A stretch of DNA of 64,000 nt from Aquipuribacter nitratireducens (GTDB lineage Bacteria; Actinomycetota; Actinomycetes; Actinomycetales; JBBAYJ01). Location: contig NZ_JBBEOG010000003.1 in the NCBI RefSeq assembly GCF_037860835.1, positions 62,001 to 126,000 of the forward strand. Direction: 5' to 3'. The notes beneath the pieces were generated by a model. That model made no database searches, had not been told where the DNA came from, and saw only the letters and a program-made list of their open reading frames with translations. The position numbers were made by a program, and so were the translations under genes. Shown here piece by piece: positions 31,752 to 38,923 of this stretch (positions within the stretch are counted from its first letter, which is position 1; each line of letters starts with the position of its first letter).

Positions 31752-33194
31752 ATGCGCCGCGCGAAGATCGTCTGCACCCTCGGCCCCGCCGTCGCCGGGG
31801 TCGACCGCATCCGCCAGCTCGTCGAGGCGGGCATGGACGTCGCCCGCATGAACTTCAGTCACGGCGACCACGCCGACCACGAGCAGAACTTCGCCGACGT
31901 GCGCGCCGCCGCCGAGGCCACCGGTCGCAACGTCGCGGTGCTCCTCGACCTCCAGGGCCCGAAGATCCGGCTCGGCCGCTTCGCCGAGGGCGCCGTCGAG
32001 CTCGAGGTGGGCGCGGAGTTCGTGATCACGACCGAGGACGTCGAGGGCGACGTCCACCAGTGCTCGACGACGTACAAGGGACTGCCCGGCGACGTCTCCG
32101 TCGGCGACACGATCCTCATCGACGACGGGCGCCTCGCGCTGCGGGCGACCGGCGTCGACGGCCCGCGCGTCACGACCGAGGTCGTGGTCGGCGGCCGGGT
32201 GTCGAACAACAAGGGCATCAACCTGCCCGGGGTGGCCGTCAGCGTGCCCGCGCTCACCGAGAAGGACATCGAGGACCTGCGGTTCGGGCTCGGGCTGGGT
32301 GTCGACATCGTCGCCCTGTCCTTCGTCCGCCGCGGCAGCGACGTCGACGGCGTCCGGCGGGTCATGGAGGAGGAGGGCGTCCGGCGTCCCGTCATCGCCA
32401 AGGTCGAGAAGCCGCAGGCCGTCGAGCACCTCCGGGAGGTCATCGACGCCTTCGACGGGATCATGGTGGCTCGCGGCGACCTCGGGGTCGAGCTCCCGCT
32501 GTACGAGGTGCCCCTCGTGCAGAAGCGGGCCGTCGAGCTCGCCCGGCGCCAGGCCAAGCCCGTCATCGTCGCCACCCAGATGCTCGAGTCGATGATCTCG
32601 AGCCCGCGCCCGACGCGGGCCGAGGCGAGCGACGTCGCCAACGCGATCCTCGACGGGGCCGACGCCGTCATGCTGTCGGGCGAGACGAGCGTCGGGGAGT
32701 TCCCCTTCGAGGCCGTGCGGACGATGGCGGACATCATCCGCAACACGGAGGAGCACGGGCTCGACCGCATCGCCCCCCTCGGGACGAAGCCGCGCACGAA
32801 GGGCGGGGCCATCACGCGCGCGGCCGCCGAGATCGGTGCCCAGCTCAACGTCCGCTACCTCGCGTGCTTCAGCCAGTCCGGGGACTCCGCGAAGCGGATG
32901 AGCCGGCTGCGCAGCCCCATCCCGCTGCTCGTGTTCACGCCGTCGGCGGAGGCCCGTCGCCAGCTCGCGGTGTCGTGGGGGATCGAGGCCATCGAGACCC
33001 CGATGGTGACCCACACCGACGACATGGTCCGCCAGGTCGACGAGGCGATGCGGAACACCGGGCTCGGTGCCGACGGCGACCTCGTCGTCATCGTGGCCGG
33101 GTCGCCCCCCGGCATCCCGGGCTCGACGAACGCCCTGCGCGTGCACCAGGTCGGTGACGCCGTGGCACAGGTGGCGCCCGCGTACGCGACCTGA
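31752..33194 (+). CDS. pyk: Pyruvate kinase
   Basis: 480 residues. It converts phosphoenolpyruvate and ADP to pyruvate and ATP. Conserved segments include MRRAKIVCTLGPA, MDVARMNFSHG, the catalytic IAKVEKPQAV, GIMVARGDLGVELP and QMLESMISSPRPTRAE. The C-terminal domain ends in GSPPGIPGSTNALRVHQVG. ATG 31752 matches the family N-terminus and the leaderless promoter. It is followed by a convergent tRNA-Leu gene. Confidence 0.97.
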   Translation: MRRAKIVCTLGPAVAGVDRIRQLVEAGMDVARMNFSHGDHADHEQNFADVRAAAEATGRNVAVLLDLQGPKIRLGRFAEGAVELEVGAEFVITTEDVEGDVHQCSTTYKGLPGDVSVGDTILIDDGRLALRATGVDGPRVTTEVVVGGRVSNNKGINLPGVAVSVPALTEKDIEDLRFGLGLGVDIVALSFVRRGSDVDGVRRVMEEEGVRRPVIAKVEKPQAVEHLREVIDAFDGIMVARGDLGVELPLYEVPLVQKRAVELARRQAKPVIVATQMLESMISSPRPTRAEASDVANAILDGADAVMLSGETSVGEFPFEAVRTMADIIRNTEEHGLDRIAPLGTKPRTKGGAITRAAAEIGAQLNVRYLACFSQSGDSAKRMSRLRSPIPLLVFTPSAEARRQLAVSWGIEAIETPMVTHTDDMVRQVDEAMRNTGLGADGDLVVIVAGSPPGIPGSTNALRVHQVGDAVAQVAPAYAT

Positions 33195-33222
33195 GAGCCC
33201 GCGGCCGGGCCCACGTGGCGGC

Positions 33223-33300
33223 TGGTGCCCCGGGTGGGACTCGAACCCACACCAACGACGGGTTTGAGCCGTCGGCCTCTGCCAATTGGGCTACCGGGGC
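33223..33300 (-). tRNA. tRNA-Leu (CAA) with a short, class-I-type variable arm
   Basis: Read on the minus strand, acceptor GCCCCGG (33294-33300) pairs with CCGGGGC (33227-33233), the discriminator is A and CCA is encoded at 33223-33225. The anticodon arm is GACGG-CTCAAAC-CCGTC, giving anticodon CAA with A37. The T arm is GTGGG-TTCGAGT-CCCAC. Only about six bases lie between the anticodon and T stems, whereas leucine tRNAs normally carry a long variable stem. All arms pair well. The leucine identity is therefore read from the anticodon only. Confidence 0.85.
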
Positions 33301-33335
33301 GTGGTCGGGGCGGTAGGACCGCTCCGACCGGCCGC

Positions 33336-33341
33336 TAGGCT
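33336..33341 (+). promoter_or_regulatory. Leaderless -10 box of pdtaR
   Basis: TAGGCT ends 6 bases before the GTG at 33348. It lies 36 bases from the 5' end of the divergent tRNA-Leu gene. Confidence 0.6.
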
Positions 33342-33347
33342 ACCGCC

Positions 33348-34046
33348 GTGGCTGACAGCGACGACGCGACGACGGGCGTGGACGACCCGTTCCTCCCGCC
33401 CACCCGCACCGCCTCCTCCGAGGAGGAGACCGCCGCGCAGTCGGCGGGGCCCGGCACGCGCCGGCGCGTCGTCGTCGCCGAGGACGAGGCCCTCATCCGG
33501 CTCGACCTCGTCGAGATGCTCACCGAGGCCGGCTACGACGTCGTGGGCGAGGCCGGCGACGGCGAGTCCGCCATGCGCCTCGCGGAGGAGCAGCGCCCGG
33601 ACGTCGTCGTCCTCGACATCAAGATGCCGAAGCTCGACGGCCTGTCGGCGGCCGAGCGCATCGCGCAGGCCCGCATCGCCCCCGTCGTGCTCCTCACGGC
33701 CTTCAGCCAGACCGAGCTCGTCGAGCGCGCCCGGGACGCCGGGGCGATGGCGTACGTCGTCAAGCCGTTCACGGCCGCCGACCTGCTGCCGGCCCTCGAG
33801 ATCGCCGTCAGCCGGCACCAGGAGCTCGTGCAGCTGGAGGACGAGGTCGCCGACCTCGCCGACCGCCTCGAGACCCGCAAGCTCGTCGAGCGGGCGAAGG
33901 CGGCGCTGCAGCAGACGTACGGCATGAGCGAGCCCGAGGCGTTCCGCTGGATCCAGAAGACGTCGATGGACCGGCGGCTGTCGATGCGCGAGGTCGCCTC
34001 CGGCGTCCTGGCCGCGGCGGCCAACGCGGGCAAGTCCGGGCGCTGA
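33348..34046 (+). CDS. pdtaR: ANTAR-domain response regulator PdtaR
   Basis: 232 residues. A disordered acidic head (about 1-38) precedes a receiver domain with Glu45/Asp46, phospho-acceptor Asp90 (VVVLDIKMP) and Lys139 (YVVKPF). A coiled linker leads to an ANTAR RNA-binding domain at about 165-220 (LVERAKAALQQTYGMSEPEA, then MDRRLSMREVA). PdtaR (Rv1626) is activated by the orphan kinase PdtaS and binds ANTAR target hairpins to antiterminate transcription. The kinase is not in the window. The neighbours pyk and polA match the mycobacterial order. Confidence 0.93.
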   Translation: MADSDDATTGVDDPFLPPTRTASSEEETAAQSAGPGTRRRVVVAEDEALIRLDLVEMLTEAGYDVVGEAGDGESAMRLAEEQRPDVVVLDIKMPKLDGLSAAERIAQARIAPVVLLTAFSQTELVERARDAGAMAYVVKPFTAADLLPALEIAVSRHQELVQLEDEVADLADRLETRKLVERAKAALQQTYGMSEPEAFRWIQKTSMDRRLSMREVASGVLAAAANAGKSGR

Positions 34047-34107
34047 CCGCCCTTCCGGCTGCCCCCGGGCCCGCTCCCGCGCTCACTGCGGGTGACCGGG
34101 CGCCTGC

Positions 34108-34128
34108 GGGGGCGTGCACGGCGCCCCC
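34108..34128 (+). terminator. Terminator-like hairpin after pdtaR
   Basis: A perfect 7-bp stem GGGGGCG/CGCCCCC with a 7-base loop, 62 bases after the pdtaR stop and before the livJ regulatory region. No T-run follows. Confidence 0.45.
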
Positions 34129-34144
34129 TGTCGCCGCGCCGCAG

Positions 34145-34171
34145 GTCACGAACCTGCAACGCCTGGGTAAC
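34145..34171 (+). promoter_or_regulatory. GlnR-box-like operator upstream of livJ
   Basis: GTCAC-N6-GCAAC-N6-GTAAC, exactly spaced, fits the actinobacterial nitrogen-regulator GlnR pattern gTnAc-n6-GaAAc repeated (AC-n9-AC-n9-AC). A fourth half-site position (GCCGC at 34178-34182) is degenerate. The array is centred about 65 bases upstream of the predicted livJ start, a normal position for activation. Binding is inferred. Confidence 0.55.
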
Positions 34172-34187
34172 CGTCGGGCCGCGACTA

Positions 34188-34216
34188 CTGACGCCGACCG
34201 ATCGTTCGACTACGTT
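34188..34216 (+). promoter_or_regulatory. Promoter of livJ
   Basis: CTGACG (34188-34193), a 17-base spacer and TACGTT (34211-34216). The start near 34223 leaves a leader of about 50 bases with AAGGAG at 34259-34264. Confidence 0.6.
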
Positions 34217-34272
34217 TCGTCGTCAGCCGCAGCGTCCGCTGCGGACGTCCTTTGCCTGAAGGAGCACACCAC

Positions 34273-35604
34273 ATGACCCGACGCATGCGTGGATGGCAGT
34301 CCGTCGCCGTCCTCGGTATCGCCGGTCTCACGCTCGCCGCCTGTGGCGGCGGCGACGCCGAGCCCGAGGACACCGCTGCAGCCGGTGGCGACGACACCGC
34401 TGCCGCGACCGAGGAGCCGATGGAGGAGCCCACGGACGGCGGCGAGACCGCTGCCGGCGGGGGCGGCGGCGACGGCACGCTGACCATCGGCACCCTCCTG
34501 CCGGAGACCGGCAGCCTCGCGTTCCTCGGCCCGCCCGAGTTCGCCGGCGTCGACCTCGCGGTCCAGGAGATCAACGAGGCCGGCGGTGTGCTCGACAACG
34601 ACGTCGTCAAGATCGACGGCGACTCGGGTGACACCACCACCGACATCGCGACCCAGACCGTCACCCGCCTCCTCGGCGAGGGCGTCGACGCGATCATCGG
34701 TGCGGCCTCGTCCGGTGTCTCGTTCACCGTCATCGACCAGATCACCGGTGCGGGCGTCGTCCACTTCTCGCCCGCCAACACGAGCCCCGACTTCACCGAC
34801 TACGACGACAACGGGCTGTACTTCCGTACCGCGCCGTCCGACGTACTCCAGGGCCGCGTGCTCGGTGACCTGCTCGTGCAGGACGGCTGCCTCGACGCCG
34901 CCGCGATCGTCCTCGACGACCCGTACGGCACGGGCCTCATCGAGAACGTCCAGGCGTCCCTCGAGGCCGGTGGCGGTTCGCTCGTCACCGACCCGATCCT
35001 CTACCCGGAGGGCACCGACAACTTCTCCGCCCAGGTGACCCAGGTCGCCGACGCGGGCGCGGAGTGCGTCGTCCTCATCGGCTTCGCCGAGACCGCCCAG
35101 ATCATCACCGAGATGGTCGCCCAGGGCCTCAGCCCCGCCGACGTCCCGACGTACTTCGTCGACGGCAACCTCTCCAACTACGGCGAGGACCTGCCGGAGG
35201 GCACCCTCGAGGGCAACAAGGGCACCCTGCCGGGCGCCGAGGCCCCCGAGGAGTTCCAGAACCGTCTCCTCGAGGTCGACCCCGACCTCAACGACTTCTC
35301 CTACGCGGCGGAGTCGTACGACGCGGCCATCGTCATCGCCCTCGCGGCCGTCGCCGCGGGCAGCGACGACGGTGTCGCCATCGGCGCCGAGATCCCGGGC
35401 GTCACGCGTGAGGGCACGGAGTGCACGGACTTCGCCTCGTGCAAGGAGCTCCTCGACTCCGGTGAGGACATCGACTACAACGGCGTCTCCGGCCCCATCG
35501 AGCTGAGCGACCAGGGTGACCCCACCCAGGCGACGATCGGCATCTTCGAGTACGGCCCCGACAACAACTACACCCGCGTCGACAGCCTCTCGGGCACGAT
35601 CTGA
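34273..35604 (+). CDS. livJ: Branched-chain amino-acid ABC transporter, substrate-binding lipoprotein
   Basis: 443 residues. A lipoprotein signal with lipobox LAAC (Cys24) is followed by an acidic Ala/Glu-rich linker and a type-I periplasmic binding domain (TIGTLLPETGSLAFLGPPE, then LAVQEINEAGGV). It delivers leucine/isoleucine/valine or related amino acids to the LivHMGF complex, whose genes are convergent on the other strand. ATG 34273 is 8 bases after AAGGAG. Codon use is like its neighbours. The lipobox shows that the cell must make prolipoprotein diacylglyceryl transferase even though lgt is missing from its common place after trpA. Confidence 0.93.
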   Translation: MTRRMRGWQSVAVLGIAGLTLAACGGGDAEPEDTAAAGGDDTAAATEEPMEEPTDGGETAAGGGGGDGTLTIGTLLPETGSLAFLGPPEFAGVDLAVQEINEAGGVLDNDVVKIDGDSGDTTTDIATQTVTRLLGEGVDAIIGAASSGVSFTVIDQITGAGVVHFSPANTSPDFTDYDDNGLYFRTAPSDVLQGRVLGDLLVQDGCLDAAAIVLDDPYGTGLIENVQASLEAGGGSLVTDPILYPEGTDNFSAQVTQVADAGAECVVLIGFAETAQIITEMVAQGLSPADVPTYFVDGNLSNYGEDLPEGTLEGNKGTLPGAEAPEEFQNRLLEVDPDLNDFSYAAESYDAAIVIALAAVAAGSDDGVAIGAEIPGVTREGTECTDFASCKELLDSGEDIDYNGVSGPIELSDQGDPTQATIGIFEYGPDNNYTRVDSLSGTI

Positions 35605-35669
35605 GCCCCCGAGGCCTGACGCACCCGGCAGCGTGACCTGAGGGACGCGCCCGCCGGAGCGACACCGCA

Positions 35670-35704
35670 CGAGGCCCCCCACCCGCACAGGGTGGGGGGC
35701 CTCG
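35670..35704. terminator. Terminator hairpin after livJ
   Basis: A perfect 15-bp stem beginning CGAGGCCCCCCACCC with loop GCACA, about 65 bases after the livJ stop. It is symmetric and could act in both directions between the convergent liv units. No T-run. Confidence 0.8.
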
Positions 35705-36064
35705 TCGTCGTGGGTGCCCACGACCGCTGTTGACGGCCGCGCCGCCACGACCGCTGGGCCGCAGGGGCCGTGGACGCGTTTCGGGCCTCTCCGCCTCTAC
35801 AACCGCTGTGGCACCGGGATCGTGGCGCCGGCGGGGCGTCAGGGGCTCGTCGGCGACCACGACGCCTGTGCCACTGGGACTTCGGACGCCTTTCGGGCCC
35901 GAGGGCGTCCACACCCCCTGCGGCGCAGCGATCGTGGCGGTGCGGGGGCGGTGCGGGGGCGGTGCGGGGGCGGTGCGTCGGCGGTGCGGGGGCGGTGCGG
36001 GGCGGAGCGGCGACGCGCGAGGGCGCACCCCGGGGGCGGCCCCATACGACTCCACAGCACACGA
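35705..36064. other. Non-coding gap with degenerate repeats and an 11-bp tandem repeat
   Basis: No believable gene lies here. Open frames across it give Arg/Ala/Pro nonsense and overlap livF in the wrong sense. The element GGACGC(G/C)TTTCGGGCC occurs twice (about 35771-35787 and 35886-35902). Variants of CGCTGTGGC...GGGATCGTGG also recur. At 35938-36003 CGGTGCGGGGG is repeated six times in tandem (the fourth unit is CGGTGCGTCGG). It looks like decayed or slippage-generated intergenic DNA between two convergent units. Confidence 0.65.
35938..36003. repeat. 11-bp tandem repeat CGGTGCGGGGG, six units
   Basis: Five units match or nearly match CGGTGCGGGGG and one (35971-35981) reads CGGTGCGTCGG; the last is one base short. 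G-rich on the plus strand. Probably variable in length between strains. Confidence 0.8.
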
Positions 36065-36099
36065 CGACGCCCGGCCCCCGCGGGCGGGGCCGGGCGTCG
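36065..36099. terminator. Terminator hairpin after livF
   Basis: A 14-bp perfect stem CGACGCCCGGCCCC/GGGGCCGGGCGTCG with a 7-base loop, 17 bases beyond the livF stop on the minus strand. Confidence 0.75.
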
Positions 36100-36115
36100 G
36101 GAGGACGGGGCGAGG

Positions 36116-36907
36116 TCAGTCGACCTTGGCGAGCGTCCCGAGGTAGAGCTCGATGACCTTGGGGTCGTTGGCGAGGCCCTTGCCGGTGCCGGTGTAGGCG
36201 TTGCGGCCCTGGTCGAGGACGTACCCGCGGTGGCAGATCTGGAGGCACCGGCGGGCGTTCTGCTCGACCATGACGACCGAGACGCCCGTCTTGTTGATCT
36301 CGCGGGTCCGGAGGAACACCTCGTCCTGCTTGGCGGGGGAGAGCCCGGCCGACGGCTCGTCGAGGAGCAGGACGCTCGGGTCCATCATGAGCGCCCGACC
36401 CATCGCGACCATCTGCCGCTCCCCGCCGGACAGCGAGCCCGCCCGCTGGGCCCGCCGCTCGCCGAGAGTGGGGAAGAGGTCGACGACCACCTCGAAGCGG
36501 TCCTTGAACTTCTTCGGGTCCTGGTAGCAGCCCATCAGCATGTTCTCCTCGATCGTGAGGGAGGGGAACACGTTGTTGGTCTGCGGCACGAAGCCGACGC
36601 CCTTCGACACCAGCTGGTTGGCCTTGAGCCCGGTGATGTCCTCCCCGCGCAGCGTGATCGAGCCGGAGCGCACCTTCACGAGGCCGAACATCGCCTTGAG
36701 CAGCGTCGACTTGCCGGCCCCGTTGGGGCCGATGATGCCGACGAGCTCGCCGGGGGCGACGTACAGGTCCGTGGAGTTGAGGATGTTGACGCCGGGCAGG
36801 TAGCCCGCGACGAGCTCGTCGACGCGGATGAGCGCGTCCTGCGCGCCGGCCAGGTGGTCGTCGCGGCTCGTGACCGTCGACCCGCTCGTGCTCGTGGTCT
36901 CGCTCAT
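36116..36907 (-). CDS. livF: Branched-chain amino-acid ABC transporter ATPase LivF
   Basis: 263 residues. An N-terminal Ser/Thr-rich stretch of about 25 residues precedes the ATPase. Walker A is GPNGAGKST (60-68), the signature is LSGGERQ, and Walker B is LLLDEPSAGLSP. The LivF-type end (NDPKVIELYLG) is present. It energises uptake through LivH/LivM with LivG. The ATG overlaps the livG stop (ATGA), and the gene is last in the livHMGF operon. Confidence 0.95.
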   Translation of the reverse strand: MSETTSTSGSTVTSRDDHLAGAQDALIRVDELVAGYLPGVNILNSTDLYVAPGELVGIIGPNGAGKSTLLKAMFGLVKVRSGSITLRGEDITGLKANQLVSKGVGFVPQTNNVFPSLTIEENMLMGCYQDPKKFKDRFEVVVDLFPTLGERRAQRAGSLSGGERQMVAMGRALMMDPSVLLLDEPSAGLSPAKQDEVFLRTREINKTGVSVVMVEQNARRCLQICHRGYVLDQGRNAYTGTGKGLANDPKVIELYLGTLAKVD

Positions 36908-37929
36908 GCTCGCGGGTCCTCCGTCCGCGTGGTGCCGGCCGTGCCCGGGTGGTCCTCGGGACGGTCGGTGTGCTGGTAGTGGACGCCGCCGGGCTGCTCG
37001 AGCGGGTCGTCCTCGCCGATCGACTCGTCGTGGTGCCCGCCGAGGTAGGCGTCGATGACGGCCGGGTCGGCCATGACGGCGTCCGGCGGGCCCTCGGAGA
37101 CGATCTGGCCCTGGGCCATGACGATGACCCAGTCGGAGATGTCGCGGACCATGTCCATGTCGTGCTCGACGAAGAGCACCGTCATGCCCTGCTCGCGCAG
37201 GTCCTTGACGTGACCGAGCAGCGACTGGGTGAGTGCCGGGTTCACGCCCGCCATCGGCTCGTCGAGCATGACCATCGTCGGGTCGCTCATGAGCGCCCGC
37301 GCCATCTCGAGCAGCTTGCGCTGGCCCCCGGAGAGGGAGCCGGCGAAGTCCTCCTGCTTGCGGTCGAGCTTGAAGCGCGCGAGCAGCTCCTGCGCCCGCG
37401 TGCTGATCTCGGCCTCCTGCGAGCGCCACAGGAACGGCAGGAGGGCCGGCAGCAGCCGCTCCCCCCGCTGGTCCTGCGCACCGAGACGCATGTTCTCCAG
37501 GACCGTCAGCCGCGACAGCGCCTTCGTCAGCTGGAACGTGCGGACCATGCCCTTGCGGGCGACCTTGTGGGCGGCGAGCTTCGAGACGGGGTCGCCGTCG
37601 AAGGTCCACGCGCCCTCGTCGGGCGTGTCGAAGCCCGTGAGGAGGTTGAACAGCGTCGTCTTCCCGGCCCCGTTGGGGCCGATGAGCGCGGTGATGGCGT
37701 TGCGCTGGATCTCGACGTGCTCGACGTCGACGGCGGTGAGCCCGCCGAAGCGGCGCACGACGTTGTCGGCGACGAGGATCGGGTCCGGCTTCTTCGCGCC
37801 TGGCACGCGCGGGACGTCGGCGAGCGCGGCCGTGGCCCGGTCGCGGTACGTCTGCCCGACGGTGGCCGTGGCGGCACCGCCGCCCGCGGGCTCGCGGGCC
37901 TCCGGGTTGTCGGTGTGCTCAGCGTGCAT
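36904..37929 (-). CDS. livG: Branched-chain amino-acid ABC transporter ATPase LivG
   Basis: 341 residues, longer than the usual ~255 because of a hydrophilic N-terminal extension of about 45 residues and a His/Asp/Pro-rich tail of about 45. The ATPase core has GPNGAGKTT, the LivG-type ...VRTFQLTKALSRLTVLENM, LSGGQRK and MLDEPMAGVNP. Both extensions are low in hydrophobic residues and probably disordered. It overlaps livM by 11 bases and livF by 4. Confidence 0.94.
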   Translation of the reverse strand: MHAEHTDNPEAREPAGGGAATATVGQTYRDRATAALADVPRVPGAKKPDPILVADNVVRRFGGLTAVDVEHVEIQRNAITALIGPNGAGKTTLFNLLTGFDTPDEGAWTFDGDPVSKLAAHKVARKGMVRTFQLTKALSRLTVLENMRLGAQDQRGERLLPALLPFLWRSQEAEISTRAQELLARFKLDRKQEDFAGSLSGGQRKLLEMARALMSDPTMVMLDEPMAGVNPALTQSLLGHVKDLREQGMTVLFVEHDMDMVRDISDWVIVMAQGQIVSEGPPDAVMADPAVIDAYLGGHHDESIGEDDPLEQPGGVHYQHTDRPEDHPGTAGTTRTEDPRA

Positions 37930-38911
37930 CGAGAACCAGCTCCCTCCGGTCGCCGAGGATGCCCTGTGGTCGGAAGGCCATGAGGAGCATCAGGGCGAGC
38001 CCCACCAGGATGAACCGCACCTGGCCGACCTGGACACCGTCCATGAGCCACGTGGGGATGATCTCCGCCGACACCGCCCCGCGGAGGATGGTGTCGGTGA
38101 GCGACAGCGTCACCCACAGGATGACGGCGCCGAGGACCGGGCCCCAGATCCGCGCCGCGCCGCCGAGCAGGAGCGCGGTGTAGGCGAGGAACGTCAGCTG
38201 GGTCGCGTAGTTGTCCGGCTGCACGGACCCGCGCGACAGGCTGAGCACGAACCCGGCGAAGGCTCCGATGACACCGCCCAGGACGAGGGCCTGCATCTTG
38301 TACGCGAAGATGTTCTTGCCGAGGCTGCGGACGGCGTCCTCGTCCTCGCGGATGCCCTTGAGCACGCGGCCCCACGGGCTGCGCACGAGCAGCGTGACGA
38401 CGACGAGCGACAGCGCGATGAGGAACAGCGCGAACAGCCGGATCCACAGCCCCCGCTCGCTGTACGTCCACGGGCCGAAGCCGTACGTGTCCGGCGGGAA
38501 CGGGTTGAGCGCGTAGAACTCGCGCGCCATGCCGTTGATGCCGTTCGAGCCGCCCGTGATCTCGTCGGCGGTGCTCGACCGCGCGACGAAGCGGAAGATC
38601 TCGGCCGTCGCGATGGTCGCGATGGCGAGGTAGTCCGCGCGCAGGCGCAGCGTCGGGATGCCGAGGAGCAGCGCGAGGACGGTGGCCGCGCCGATGCCGA
38701 CGAGGAAACCGACCCACAGGGGGGCGTCGAGGTACGTCACCGAGATGCCGACGCCGTAGGCGCCCATCGCGACGAACGCGGCCTGACCGAAGTTCAGCAG
38801 CCCCGTGTACCCGAAGTGCATGTTGAGGCCGATCGCGGCGAGCACGAACACGAGCGTGTCGATGCCGAGGATGTTGCCGAGGCCCTGGTCGATGATGCTG
38901 GCGAAGTCCAT
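37919..38911 (-). CDS. livM: Branched-chain amino-acid ABC transporter permease LivM
   Basis: 330 residues with eight or more hydrophobic helices. The LivM features are GLNMHFGYTGLLNFGQAAF near the N-terminus, the cytoplasmic coupling loop TLLVRSPWGRVLKGIREDEDA, and LGGAARIWGPVLGAV. It forms the membrane channel with LivH. The start follows livH by 12 bases with a GAGGAGACGACG-type ribosome site. Confidence 0.94.
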   Translation of the reverse strand: MDFASIIDQGLGNILGIDTLVFVLAAIGLNMHFGYTGLLNFGQAAFVAMGAYGVGISVTYLDAPLWVGFLVGIGAATVLALLLGIPTLRLRADYLAIATIATAEIFRFVARSSTADEITGGSNGINGMAREFYALNPFPPDTYGFGPWTYSERGLWIRLFALFLIALSLVVVTLLVRSPWGRVLKGIREDEDAVRSLGKNIFAYKMQALVLGGVIGAFAGFVLSLSRGSVQPDNYATQLTFLAYTALLLGGAARIWGPVLGAVILWVTLSLTDTILRGAVSAEIIPTWLMDGVQVGQVRFILVGLALMLLMAFRPQGILGDRRELVLDAR

Positions 38912-38923
38912 GTCGTCGTCTCC

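Noticed and set aside
35714-36979. A 421-codon plus-strand open frame across the liv gap
   Set aside because: It runs antisense through livF and into repeats; the product is Arg/Ala/Pro/Gly-rich with no domain and no ribosome site.
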